The notes below the pieces were generated by a model. That model did not search any database. It was not told the DNA's origin and was given only the letters and a program-made list of their open reading frames with translations. From Panonychus citri (lineage: Eukaryota > Arthropoda > Arachnida > Trombidiformes > Tetranychidae): a DNA stretch of 64,000 nucleotides. The position numbers and the translations under genes are program-made. Below are positions 32,365 to 44,870 of this stretch, one piece after another; position 1 is the first letter of the stretch; the number at the start of each line of letters is the position of its first letter. The stretch lies in the NCBI RefSeq assembly GCF_014898815.1, contig NW_026515546.1:1412501-1476500 (forward strand), read 5' to 3'.

Positions 32365-32577
32365 TAAACACCCTAAATTTTCAACGTACCAATCAAACAA
32401 ATTGAAACTTCATCAAATTAATTAGGAAACAAATCGAATAAAAAACAAAATCAACAAAGAAACTGAAATAAGAAAAACAATAAATTAGTTACAATAAACC
32501 TCCAAAAAAAGCCTATTCTCACAGCTCTCGATGTTAGAATAGCAACAAATGAGAAATTCTTTCGAAATTCTCATGTG

Positions 32578-32591
32578 CTGCCATCTGTTGG
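32578..32591 (-). promoter_or_regulatory. CTCF-like site CCAACAGATGGCAG
   Basis: Minus-strand 14-mer matching CCASYAGRKGGCRS at 13 positions and the site at 24529-24542 at 13 of 14. It lies between MCM7 and FIGNL1, 214 bp upstream of the FIGNL1 ATG. Confidence 0.4.
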
Positions 32592-32870
32592 TGGAGAGAA
32601 GAAAAGTTTAATCATTTTGTTTCTGATTCTTTTTGATTTATTTATAATTTTATAATGAGTAAATTGATTGGAAAAAATGTCTTTTCATTTCATGGAGATA
32701 TTGATGGAATTTAAAAAAGAGGATTTGGTTTATTTGTTTTCTTTAAATGTAAGTGATGATTCGGCAAAATAAGATGAGTTTTTTGAAATTTTTTGATTGA
32801 TTTCTTGAAAGATCATTTAAAAGTGTTGAATATGTGAATTGATGGCTTTGGGTTATTGTTTAGATTTAGG

Positions 32871-35332
32871 TTAATTAACGAGAATGATGTTGGTTTTATC
32901 TTGATCAGCTTGCCAAACGTTAAGAACTTCATATTCTTCGAGAACTTCTTCAATTTCATCGATTGAAAAACCTCGACTTTTACATTTATCAATAGCATCT
33001 TGATATGGAATCTCATTTATTTGTCTCTCATCGAAAATTCCACGAATCAATCGATAAATTCTATCAGGTCCATGAACGTTTCGTGAGATATCAAGATTAC
33101 CTTCTTTATCAGCGGCTAGAGTTTCTTTGGAAGCGATAATCAAATGAATGGCTTCTTCAATGTCGCTTTTGCTAACAGTATCTGATAAACGTAATCGAGC
33201 CTAAAGGAGAAAGAGATTAATTTATTAATTTAGTGGAAATAATTAGAATATAATCTATAAATGAAGTTAAGAATTTAATAGTCTTACCAATGCAGTTGAC
33301 AAACGGATGATGGCCAACAAACTACGAGCCGAAGTGAATGTCATGTCTTTGTCATTTCGAGCTTCTTTTCTCATTTCGATATAAGCATTGACAATATGAT
33401 CGGTTAAAGCTTCGGGAATAATTGGATTGATCTTTTTACAGGCAGCGATGAATCGTCTCATGGTTTTCATATCGAAAGGTTCAAAATCAAGAGTAGGCTG
33501 AGAGCTATTCTGGTGAACATAAGTGATGAATTTAGCAAGGCGAAGATCATTTTCTGCATCAGGTTTATCTTGGATTAACCAAAGAAGATCAAATCGTGAT
33601 AATAAGGCCGCTGGAAGTTGAATATTTTGAGCGACTGATTTCTTCGGGTTATAACGCCCAAAGACAGGATTGGCAGCAGCCAGAATTGAAACACGTGCAT
33701 TGAGAGTGGTCAAAATACCAGCCTTGGCAATAGAAATGGTTTGCTGTTCCATAACTTCATGGATCGCGGTTCTATCGGCATCCATCATTTTGTCAAACTC
33801 GTCAATACAGCAAATACCTTGATCAGCGATAACAAGAGCACCTCCTTCGAGAATCATTTCACCGGTAACCTGATCTTTCATAACAGCAGCAGTAAGACCA
33901 ACACCTGATGATCCACGACCCGTAGTGTATTGACCTGATAGAATAATAATTCAATAAAAATAAGAATAAAGGTTAAATAAGATTGAGGAAAAAGAATCAA
34001 TATGAAAATATGTTCACTTACTTCTCGGCGCTAATCTATCAATGAAAGCGAGTAATTGAGATTTAGCAACTCCGGGATCTCCCATTAGACAGATATTGAT
34101 GGCACCACGAATTTTCATTCCATATGGACTTGTGTTAACACCACCAACGAGCAGTAATAAAAGTGCTTTCTTTAAATTGTGATGTCCATAGATTTCAGGA
34201 GCAATACTTTCGGCCAGTTTCTTGTAAAAATCTTCACCAGTAGCAAATTCCCGAGCTTCTTCACGACTCATACAATCATCTGAAACCTCATCGTCTTCAG
34301 TTTTATTCATCTTTGCAATTCTATGAGCATCTAGAAATGTTTCACTAATCAGCCCACCAACTAAAGCTTTGAATCCAGTACGTAATGAAGGTAAAAATAT
34401 CCCGGTAACAGCAATATGATCACCAGGTAAGGCAAGTCTAGTATTTTCTCCTCTTGCAATAACAGTTAAACTTCTTGGCACATTACCAACAGGTACTTGG
34501 TCACTATGTTCTTGTACTTTGATTTCTTGGAATTTGATGAAACGAGATGCACGAGTTTGGAAAAATAATTTACCCCCAGACTTGTTGGTACGACATTCAA
34601 CTGAGGGACATCTATCCATTGGGATATAGACATAACTATTGATGGGTTGATAAGCTTCATTACCACATTTATCACAGGTATAAGTGGCAACGGTTATCAT
34701 TGGTTTGACATCGGTTGTACGAACAACAATTCCTTTAACGGTTACAAGTTTACCAATACTTTGAGCTTTAACAGAACGTACAGAGATTGGTCTATGTTTT
34801 GATGGAGCTTTAAAATAAATCTCAAAACGTCTCATCAATTGTGGTGGATATTTATTCTGTATGTCATCCATAGGTTCATCACCTCCTTTGGCCAATTGTT
34901 CAGCAAGAATACGATGTTCAATAAAAACATCCAAAATATCCTTGTGAATATTATCTTTGGTACGAAAATCAGGTAACAAGGTGTTAATGGTATCAGAAAA
35001 TAGAGCAACATATCTTTTAGCATTGTTGATAATATTATTTGCCAATTCTTCATCAAACTCGTTAATATCATCAAGATCAATCCAAATGGCTGTTTTTTCA
35101 TTGTTGGCTAATGTCTCCAAATCACCAGTATACTTAGTGGTAGTAGTCCCATCATCAAGAATGTGCGAATAGGTTGTAAGAAAATTCTTGATTTTCTCTG
35201 GAGAAAAAGAAAAAAAAAACAAAACCAAATCAATAAAGATAAATAACAAAGAACAATAAACAAAAGAAAACAATTCACAACTAAAACATTCGTAAACTTA
35301 CCAGAATCATCTTCATATGATGGACCGTTCAT
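32871..35332 (-). CDS. MCM7: DNA replication licensing factor MCM7, 727 aa, four exons
   Basis: MCM7 is one of six subunits of the MCM2-7 replicative helicase loaded on chromatin in G1. Exons on the minus strand are 35332-35302, 35197-34022, 33934-33288 and 33200-32871, with GT-AG introns of 104, 87 and 87 nt. The joins give exactly 2181 coding bases with the stop. The protein starts MNGPSYEDDSEKIKNFLTTY. The N-terminal A domain is followed by a C4 zinc finger (Cys 185, 188, 207, 212, from YTCDKCG and CPSVEC) in the OB fold. The AAA+ domain has Walker A GDPGVAKS (384-391), Walker B CCIDEFDKM, sensor 1 AAANP and arginine finger SRFD. The winged-helix tail ends LNVWQADQDKTNIILV. Length and order match animal MCM7. 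An E2F-like site lies 166 bp upstream of the ATG. Part of the gene is copied in inverse orientation at 37211-38011. Confidence 0.98.
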
Positions 35333-35958
35333 CTTCAAAGTTTCAAGCTAGTCTCCGGTTAGATGAACAAAACAAAAAAACAAATCAAATTCAATTGTAA
35401 CTAGATTAAAATTAAAAGATAATCAAAGACAGAAAATCAAAATTTCATTTAGATGAAACAACTTTCATTTTGGTTTCATTTCCTTTCTTCCTTCTCGTTT
35501 TGGCGGGAGAATTGCCTCTTCTGCGCATGCGCAGATTGTAAAATCTCTGATTATTTAAATTTCGGCGGCGAATACAAATTACTTTCGATTAGCAATTATA
35601 AAGTTCTTATTGATCTCCATTGAGAGTTTTGATTTGTAAATCTAAAGTTAATTGGACCAACTGAATTGAGAAAATCTTTTCAGGGTTGAAATTGTATTTT
35701 GTGAGATTTTAGTGGACCATTAAAAGTTGATAGTTGATTGTTGGTTTCAAATCAATTAAATGAGTTAATGTGGTTTATGTTTGTGTTTGTGTTGATTGGT
35801 ATTAGTTTTAATTGTAAATTAAATAGATAAGAAAATGGTGATAATTTTGTTCAGTTAAATTCAATAATAATTAATTGTAGTTTTTCAAAGTTTTTCAATT
35901 TTTTTCAGTGAATTTTGTTTTTAGTTTTTGTTGTTGAGTAAATTAATTAGACAATTAC
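35333..35958. other. MCM7 upstream region and BarH 3' flank
   Basis: Contains the E2F- and NRF1-like sites, a CGGCGGCGAA island at about 35560, and AT-rich 3' sequence of the BarH gene. No further gene. Confidence 0.5.
35498..35535. promoter_or_regulatory. E2F-like and NRF1-like sites of the MCM7 promoter
   Basis: TTTTGGCGGGAGA at 35498-35510 fits the E2F consensus TTTSGCGGGA, the classical control of MCM genes at G1/S. Ten bases away TCTGCGCATGCGCAGA (35520-35535) is a perfect 16-bp palindrome containing GCGCATGCGC, the NRF1/Erect wing site. Both lie 166-204 bp upstream of the MCM7 ATG and are G/C-rich islands in AT-rich DNA. Confidence 0.7.
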
Positions 35959-37021
35959 TCATTTTGATGATTGAGGATTAGTTGATTCCAATGAGGTTGC
36001 TGAAGATGAGGAAGGTGATGAAGATGATTGTTGCTGTTGCCCAGAGGATGAAGATGAAGGTGGTGATGCGGATGAGGATGAAGAGAAGATGAAATTTGGA
36101 TACAAATTTGTCGGATTAGATCCTGGAGGTGGAGGAGGAACGGGAACTGGTAGACCTGCGGCGGCCTGACGATAATAAATATCGAAAGGTAACATTGTCG
36201 GCGATGTTGGTGCAGGTCGAGGTAAACCATTGGCATAATTAGCGATCTGATTCATCCAGTAAGGAGATGATTGTATCATCCGTTGGACTGCAACGTAATT
36301 ATCCGCTTCGGCTAAAAGCTCAAGACCAACGGCCGTTTGTCGTTTCCATTTTGTCCGACGATTCTGGTACCAAGTTTTCACTTGGGTGTCACTTAAGTTC
36401 AATTTGGCTGAAAGTTCTATTCGATCTTGAACCGATAAATATTTGGCTCGCTCGAAACTTTTCTCTAAAGTCTAAACTCACAAAGAAAACGAGAAACAAA
36501 ATAAACAAAAACAAGTTACAATCTTTTCCATTTCCATTTTTTTCATTTCATCTCCATGAAATAAAAAGAGATATTTTTTCAATAATACTAATGATTCAAA
36601 AGAATCTGAATGAATGAAGATGATCAAGATCAACTCTAATTCTTACCTGTAATTGATGATCGGTGAAAGCGGTTCGAGCTTTTCTTTGTTTCTTTTGCAT
36701 TTTTAATCCAATTTTATTGTCACTTTTACTGAAACTACGTTCACTTGTATCATCATCAGAATCATAAAAATCATTCTCATCATTTGATCCAACGACGGGA
36801 ATGGGTTGATATTTATTAATATCATTACTATTTAAAATATCTTTGATAAAAAATGATGATATTGATGATGAGTTACGATAAAGATTATATTCAAATGGTT
36901 GATGAAGATGAGGATGAAGATGAAGTTGAAGGTGAGGTTGAAGGTGAGGTTGAAGGTGATGAGTTTGATTTATTTGATAAAATGATGATGGATTTGGTGG
37001 TGTTCTGAATGATGTAGACAT
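35959..37021 (-). CDS. BarH: BarH-like homeobox transcription factor, 295 aa, two exons
   Basis: Exons 37021-36647 and 36471-35959 join in phase 0 through a 175-nt intron inside the homeodomain (after DHQLQ). The homeodomain is residues 111-170, beginning KQRKARTAFTDHQLQ and continuing TLEKSFERAKYLSVQDR and LNLSDTQVKTWYQNRRTKWK. The Bar-class signature TVKxWYQNRR and the Bar-specific extension AVGLELLAEADNY directly after it identify the family. SSFFIKDIL (about 55-63) matches the Groucho-binding FIL/eh1 motif of BarH/BARHL proteins. The N-terminus has a His/Leu/Pro repeat (22-41) and an acidic patch; the C-terminus is Pro- and Ser-rich. Bar proteins specify sensory-organ, neuronal and distal-appendage fates. 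ATG 37021 is chosen because the upstream frame begins only with TTG and a TATA box lies about 50 bp upstream. Confidence 0.95.
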
Positions 37022-37067
37022 TTTTTTAGTTAATTCACAAAACTTTGACAAAAAAAGTAAATTATCT

Positions 37068-37075
37068 TATTTATA
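37068..37075 (-). promoter_or_regulatory. TATA box of the BarH gene
   Basis: TATAAATA on the minus strand, ending 47 bp upstream of the BarH ATG. With a start about 30 bp downstream the 5' UTR would be only about 15-20 nt. Focused TATA promoters are usual for developmental regulators. Confidence 0.6.
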
Positions 37076-37208
37076 CTTGTTGATATTTCCAAAAAGTTTC
37101 AACTGACCTTCACTACTCGTAGTGAATTGACCAAGTGACCATTTAAACAAGTTGTACTTTTATCCAAGGGTCAAAGGTGAGCACTAGACTACTCCTATTT
37201 TTATCTTC

Positions 37209-38114
37209 ATGAATAAATATCCACCACAATTGATGAGACGTTTTGAGATTTATTTTAAAGCTCCATCAAAACATAGACCAATCTCTGTACGTTCTGTTAA
37301 AGCTCAAAGTATTGGTAAACTTGTAACCGTTAAAGGAATTGTTGTTCGTACAACCGATGTCAAACCAATGATAACCGTTGGTGGTGTTAACACAAGTCCA
37401 TATGGAATGAAAATTCGTGGTGCCATCAATATCTGTCTAATGGGAGATCCCGGAGTTGCTAAATCTCAATTACTCGCTTTCATTGATAGATTAGCGCCGA
37501 GAAGTAAGTGAACATATTTTCATATTGATTCTTTTTCCTCAATCTTATTTAACCTTTATTCTCATTTTTATTGAATTATTATTCTATCAGGTCAATACAC
37601 TACGGGTCGTGGATCATCAGGTGTTGGTCTTACTGCTGCTGTTATGAAAGATCAGGTTACCGGTGAAATGATTCTCGAAGGAGGTGCTCTTGTTATCGCT
37701 GATCAAGGTATTTGCTGTATTGACGAGTTTGACAAAATGATGGATGCCGATAGAACCGCGATCCATGAAGTTATGGAACAGCAAACCATTTCTATTGCCA
37801 AGGCTGGTATTTTGACCACTCTCAATGCACGTGTTTCAATTCTGGCTGCTGCCAATCCTGTCTTTGGGCGTTATAACCCGAAGAAATCAGTCGCTCAAAA
37901 TATTCAACTTCCAGCGGCCTTATTATCACGATTTGATCTTCTTTGGTTAATCCAAGATAAACCTAATGCAGAAAATGATCTTCGCCTTGCTAAATTCATC
38001 ACTTATGTTCAGCATTTTAGTCCACTTTTTGAATATTCGAGCTTTCGAACTTTTTTTTCCAAATCTATTAAGCAATTAATCTTTCTGATTTTCTCGCTTC
38101 CAAGGAAATTTTAA
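37209..38114 (+). pseudogene. Inverted partial copy of MCM7 with a 543-bp in-frame deletion (chimeric ORF, 272 aa)
   Basis: Bases 37211-38011 (801 bp) copy MCM7 34857-33514 in opposite orientation, including its second intron (37504-37590). Exactly 543 bp are missing at a CGTTG shared by both edges. I see two substitutions: one in the intron and one Asp to Asn (PDAEND to PNAEND). Retention of the intron shows copying through DNA, not RNA. The deletion is in frame and removes residues 181-361 (zinc finger, most of the OB fold, linker). The left junction creates an ATG (37209) in the MCM7 frame. Exons 37209-37503 and 37591-38114 give 272 aa with Walker A, Walker B, sensor 1 and arginine finger, then 34 unrelated residues. 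It may be expressed, but it cannot be a normal MCM subunit. It lies 188 bp from the BarH ATG, head to head. Confidence 0.92.
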
Positions 38115-38597
38115 CTAATGGTAATCATTATGTTCAATTGAGAAATAATTTAGCAAATTAATTATAAACTATAATTAACTTGATTCAGGTTTAAGGTGTT
38201 ACTTTAATTTGATAATTATCATCATCATCAGTGATTCAATCAATTTACAATTTAATTAGTTTAATCAATTTGTTTCATTTAAAAAGATTATAAAAAGATA
38301 AATGATTTTAAAGGTAAATTAAATCATTGATAACAATTAATCATGATGATGATGATGATGGTAATTAAAGTTAATATCAAGTTGAGAGTGAAAATTAACC
38401 AAAAAAAATTGACCATGTAATTTATCATCTTTTACATTTTGATAACTAAATCAAGAAATAAAATCAATAAATCAGGATTAGTTAGTAAACTCTAGTCAAT
38501 ATTAACAAGTTAATTATTGGCAATATAATCAAATTCATTATATTATATAATATTGTGATATTAATTATCAAATAATCAGAGTTGATTTGTTAAAAAT

Positions 38598-38876
38598 GAA
38601 CTGGTCAACATTTTTACCTCTTCCGAACTGGTCAGTTAAGTGATTTAAATATTTTTATGATATGATAATTAATCATAAATATGTTAACACCAATAAGGAA
38701 AAATTTCTTATGTTAATGGATAAAGAGAGAGAGAGAGGATAAGGTGAACTGACCACAAAGCAATAAAGTAATTAGCTGATGGTCAGTTTTGAATGAACCT
38801 TAATGTTTGTTACCTTTTGTTTCATTGACAACAAAACAATAAATAGTAATTATGATCCGTTAATCTGCTTGGAGAT
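38598..38876 (+). repeat. Duplicated noncoding block, copy A
   Basis: About 280 bp nearly identical to 44871-45156 in the same orientation, 6.3 kb away. Shared landmarks are TAAGTGATTTAAATATTTTT, AACACCAATAAGGAAAAATT, AAGGTGAACTGACCACAAAG and TTAATGTTTGTTACCTTTTG. Differences cluster at the left edge and in an internal GA run. GGTCAGTT (about 38630) and AACTGACC (about 38746) inside it are complementary. Confidence 0.9.
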
Positions 38877-41800
38877 TGAAAATCCTATTGACCCATGGAC
38901 AGAAAATCCTAGATTAATTTCCGCAACGATAATTAGATTAATAATCATTGCAATTGATTAGCTAATTATCAACAATGAGAGGGAAAAAAATGGTAAAATC
39001 AATGAAAGATAATGATGATTATATGAGTTTCTAAACAAGAAATGTTGTTCTGATGGTTGATAATATTATCTAATTGTATTTTCAACCATTTATTGTTACC
39101 AAATGATTAAAGTTAAATGATGATTATTATTAAATTTAATGTCATTTGAGACTTAAATTGATAGTAATAATTTCACACTAATGAATTACCAGATTCATCT
39201 TATGTTATGTAATTGATGATGAAAAACAATGAAATTAATGATGATGCTCAGAATCAGATGAAGATCATGATGATGGTGAAATCAATTGATTCATCCTTTG
39301 AGCATGTCCTAATATTGTTCATGGTTAAAACTATACGTTTATTTTTTGTTATAGGTCAAGTAAATTGTTGATGATTAGTTGATTTTTTTGCTTCTTTTAT
39401 CTTAAATCCATTTAGGTTTAATAAAAGATATAATTAATCAATGGTTGATTCCTTTTCGTTTCTATTAATACATAATATACACTTTAACTAACATGTTCAC
39501 TTTGAAAGTGAGTTAGTTGGAGGAGGTGAAGGAGGAGGAAGAGGAGGAGCAGTGGCAATGTTAATAAACAGTGAAATAGCAATAATTTGAGGGTGGGGTG
39601 GGTGAGTGTTGGATCATATCATCATGTTGATGTAGAAATAGTGTAAAGTGATTTATGGATCAATGAATTTTTCTCCATTTTCTTGTGTATTATCATTATT
39701 ATCAATCCAATATAATTGAATCTGATTATTATTAGTAACCAGTTTCTCCCTGAATTTTGTGGTGAAAAAAAATGTAACAGGGAATGAGTGAGAGAGAAAC
39801 TTAAAGTGGGTGGTAAGAGAAAAATTGCCTTCGGTCAATAGGGTTATCATCATCATCATCATTTTGTCTCATCTTATTGTTAATTTGCTGTTAATTCAAT
39901 AGGAACTTAATGTGTAAGAAAAAAAAAGAGTTTCAAAATGATGAGAAAAGAAGAAGTAGAAAAAAATGTCTTCTGTTATTAATAGTTCCGTTATCATTTC
40001 CGTATCCTTTTTCTTCATCCTTTCTTATCATCATCTTTATCATTTTTCTATGTGATTCTATATATATATGCTTGAAAGAATATCAAATTTGTCCTTTTTC
40101 TCCTACAACTATTATTATTATTATTTTCTTTTGAGTCTTTTTTTTCCTGGTTTTTCTGGTCTTTTCATTCAGTTCATTGTTCCCATTTTTCCATGGTGAT
40201 ATTAAGATGAAAAGATGAGGATGATAGTTGATAATAGTAATAACCATTTATGTCGCAATGAACAATAACCATGGTCATTTAGATGATAACTGTATCATTT
40301 CATTATTTAATATGATAAAACTAACGTTTTACTTGAGCATCATTTCAATTTCACTGAGCATTTGGTGAAAAAAGCAAAGAAAAGTTCAATCTCCATGATA
40401 ATAAGATATAATAAAATCTCTGATTGAACTGAATTCAAATGAATTGAGAATCTCAATGGAAACCCAAAAGTAACAATTTAAAGGTGTCAACAATTAACTG
40501 CAAATATTTAATAACGGTAAAAATAATTATCATCAGTAAATATACAGAATTGATAATGTGTATAAATAATTTACAAAGTTATCATTATCATTATTTAATT
40601 CATTAGCACAATGGGAAACAGTTGATTAACCATAGCAAATTATTTGATTCAGTTAATCTACAGCTAATCAAGTTAATAATGATGGCGAACAAAAAAAAAA
40701 CATAATTGAACAATGAATTGTAATCTCATTGAATTGATGATCATTATTAATACATATTAACATGTCCAATAGATTATCTGAATTTGATGAAAAGTCCATT
40801 AACTATGGTTGCCCGAGTAAATATAATAACAACAATCAGTTTGATTTTCCTTTGATAATTTAACAATCAAGATTAACTATGTTCATGGTTAGTCAATGAT
40901 TTTGCATGGTTAATGATCACAATGAGTTTTCAGAAGTACCTTTAACTTGAATGTCACATTATTCATTCATATTCAGATTAATATTACATTTGAATCATAT
41001 GATGATGAAAAAAACTACTATTAAAATAATTTTCATTGGGAGTGAAAACATTTGCCAAGGAAAATGTTGATATCTAATTTGCATATTATTATTATAATTT
41101 CAGTCCATTATCAAATTAGAATCAAATTATTCATGATGATACTTGAAGTTGAAATTTTCTTTTAATGGACTTTTGGAGGATTAATGTTAATCCTTTTCGA
41201 CGAAAATCGGACGATTAGTTAATCGTAATATTGGAATATAAGATCGGCATCATTTTCTTTTTTTTCTCTCTGTTTCTTTAGTCGCAACTTTTTGAAATTT
41301 CTTTTCGAAGTTACAAAGAAAATGTCACTTGGTTTTCTCTCTCAATGATGTTGTTTTTTTTTGTTCTATTCTCATTCACCTTTCATCATTTTCTCTCTCT
41401 CTCTCTCATCTTTTTTACTTCGTCTTCCTTTTCTCCTGTAAATCAGGGAAAAGGAAACAAAGAGATGTGAATACACTTTAAGATGCTCTTGGGATGAGCA
41501 ATAAATTTTGTTCTTTTCAACGAATATGAGAGAGAAATTTTTGTTCTTTCATTTTCTTCCAGGTAAAATGAGAGAAACAAAGAGAAAAGGAAAGGGTTCA
41601 AGGTGAACAGGTAAATTGTTTCTCTAATTTTTCATTCACTTATTACCTTTTATTGGGATCGCTTCAAATTGTTAGGGTTTATCTTTCCTTCCTCTTGTAT
41701 CATGTAAGGTAAGAAACCGCAAAGATGAATGACATTTATGGTGATGATGATGATCTACTAATGATAATAATCATCATCGTCATCTATTCATTACAATTGT

Positions 41801-43255
41801 CGATAATTAGTAAACAATGTTAATATAATGAAATTGTTTGTATGTGTGTGGTTTTCATTGTTTTCATCATCAACTAATTAGACATAAATCTACCTCTTTT
41901 TTTTTATATTTTCATTCATTATGATTTGTTGATTTCCTCCTATTGTTGTTATCATTTGTTTACTATCAGTTAACCAGTCACAACAATCATGATGAATTGA
42001 TGGTTCGTCCTTATTGTTATTTTTTTTTCGTGCTAATTGTCCAGTTCAACTTGGACATAGCCTCGAGAGAGAGAGAATTCATCTATGTTGACTTTTAGAA
42101 TTTCTTTTTTTTCTCTTACCTATTATCTCTTATATCTTACAAATGCAATTTCATGGGCAAAAAGCATCACCATAATCATCAGTTATCATCAAGCTTTTAT
42201 CATCATCATGATTGTCAGAGGTAAAGGAACAGTGAAAAAGAGTCAAAATATCCAAGTGACTTTTAAATAGGCTTATCATGGTCATTACTGGTCATCTTTT
42301 CCAAACAATGAGTTCTTTTTTTCGTATTTTCATAACTAATGTTATTTTTTCTTCCTTCTTTTAGTCACTCAATTGTCAAGGGATCAACTAGTAAATAGCA
42401 TCAGGAACTAATCAGGTTCTTTGTGTATTTCTTGATAAATTAATTTGGTTGAAAAGATGAACATTAAGAAACAAGGAGATGAATGAAATCTTGTTGGAGA
42501 CTATGTCACATTGGGAGCGATCTATCAACAAAATAAATGGTAAATTGTTGATAGGAAGAAGCAAAAATGTAAAGGTATCTATGAAAATCCAACACCAGGA
42601 AAGATTTACATTGTATCCTTATCAAAATCGATACTCTATCACTATCGAAGTGTCCAAATAATAATCTTAAAGGTGGCAAATAGTAAAATAATACTACAAA
42701 TACTATTGAATGAATGTTACCTGTGGACAGTTGACTTTTCAACAGTCAATTGTGTCTGCCTATGTGTGAGTGTATGTGTGCTTATGTCACCTTTACAATT
42801 ATGATTATTTCAAGTGTCCATTGTTATTTGGAGCTGTTTGTTTGCCTCCTTTTCCCTCAATTACCCCACCCTCAGGTGACTTTACCTTTATCCCAACAAT
42901 GATTATGATTATGTTGATAATGATAATAATAGTAATAGTGATTTCCTCTTGCAAAACTATATATAAGAGGACAAAAGATGGAAAAGAAAAAAAAAGTTGT
43001 TCCAAGTGGTAAAAGGTAAAAGGTACAAAGATTAAAGGTAAAGGTGCAATTGATTGCGAAAAATTATCAATGAGTTGTTGTATTTGTCGTATTTAAGATT
43101 AGTCTTAAGATTTAATTTCCCTTTTCATATAATCTGATAAAGGTAAAGGTAATCACAATAATAAGATTTTACCTTTTCTTCATTATCTAAATCCCTCTTC
43201 AATTGTTAATCCATTTTCAATTAACTCTCACCCTCCTCCTTGTTCACAATTCACA

Positions 43256-43258
<3 letters not shown>

Positions 43259-43301
<43 letters not shown>
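43259..43301. repeat. (CT)21 microsatellite
   Basis: Uninterrupted CT dinucleotides on the plus strand, in an otherwise AT-rich spacer. Confidence 0.95.
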
Positions 43302-43304
<3 letters not shown>

Positions 43305-44870
43305 TCCTTGTGCTCTTACAATGTGACAAAACCTCATCTCCACCCACTAAACTGACCACCCAAAGATTTAATCTCAATGGTTTACAATTGTCCTAATCAT
43401 TCATTAATCTTGTTGATCAATTAAATTGTCACTTAATTGTAACATATTTTCATACGATTATCATATCAATATGATTACAGATAATCAATCAATCAATCAA
43501 ATTGTTTTTTTGTTTCTAATGATTATTAAAATAATAAATGATAGACGATTCCAATTGATCAATCAAAAAAATAAAGATTCTGTTTATTTAATCAATATAA
43601 TCCAACAACAATTAACCCAATAAGTTAATCCTGTTCAAGATTCTAAAGATATTAATTAACGATGATCAAAACTTAACCTTTAATGTACTTATCAAGATTA
43701 TCACACAACAATTAACTGTTAATTGTAACAAAAAAAAGTAAAGCTGATTAAATATGATGATGAATTGGAAATGATGATTTTCTGATTGTGATACTTGTCG
43801 TCGATTAGATTCACACACACATACAATTTACCCTCTAAATTAGTTAATTGTTACCAACCAATTTTACAATTTTTCTAATCAATCGTAACCATTGATGAAA
43901 ACTTTTCCTAATTAACTTTTCTCTCTCTCTCTTTACTATCAATTGAATTATATTAATACAATTAAACTATTTTTTTTAATCATCTTTGGGTAACTCTTTT
44001 AATCATTATCATCATAATCAACAATCATCTTCATCAATCAATTTGAGTTTAATTGTTTGAAATGGTTATAATAATATAATAGTAGTTAAGGAAAAAAATT
44101 AAGGTTGATCAATGAAAATAGTCCGATAATTAGACACGGTAAATGTTAAATGATTAACAATTGAATTCAATTGTTATATTGGTCACGTCAATTATGTATT
44201 ACACTCCTATTGACAGAGAATGATGTTAATTGATTGTAATTTAACAATCTTTTGGTTTTTAAATTAAAGTTAGTTAATTAGTCAACTTAAATAGGGAAAA
44301 AATTTATCAACTAATATAATTAATTTTACCTTTTACAAGGTAAGTTAATCATTTTTGATTTGATTTAAATTTCCTTCTTCATCTTAATTTGATTGAAAAC
44401 ATTTTCGCATTACAATTGAATAATTGTACGTATATTATATTGATAATTATGTTGATTGTGATGATGATTACATGGGAAATATATATAATATAATTAACGT
44501 TTATTATAACTCATCATCATTAAGGTAATTAACAAGTCTCACCAATTAAAGTTTGTCAAGGTAATTTAATGATAATTAGATTGACAAAATGAATTACAGT
44601 TAATTTGTTTCTGTTGTTGTTGTTGTTGTTTGTATCATAGATGAGTTTTAATAGTTTTTAATTGTGATTAATTAATGACAATTAGAGTTAATTAATTAGG
44701 GAAATTATGATTAATTGGATAGGAAGATGAAGGTGAGAAGTGAGCTGATGATTTAAATCAGATGGGCGGGAAGTAATTAATTAATTGACTGGTCAGTGGG
44801 TTGATTTCAATGAAGATTATTATTATCGTAGTCATGATAAACAAATAAATAGTTTCAATGGTTTTGTATG

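Noticed and set aside
37209..38114. MCM7 copy as a processed (reverse-transcribed) pseudogene
   Set aside because: It keeps the 87-nt intron and has no polyA tail, so it was copied through DNA.
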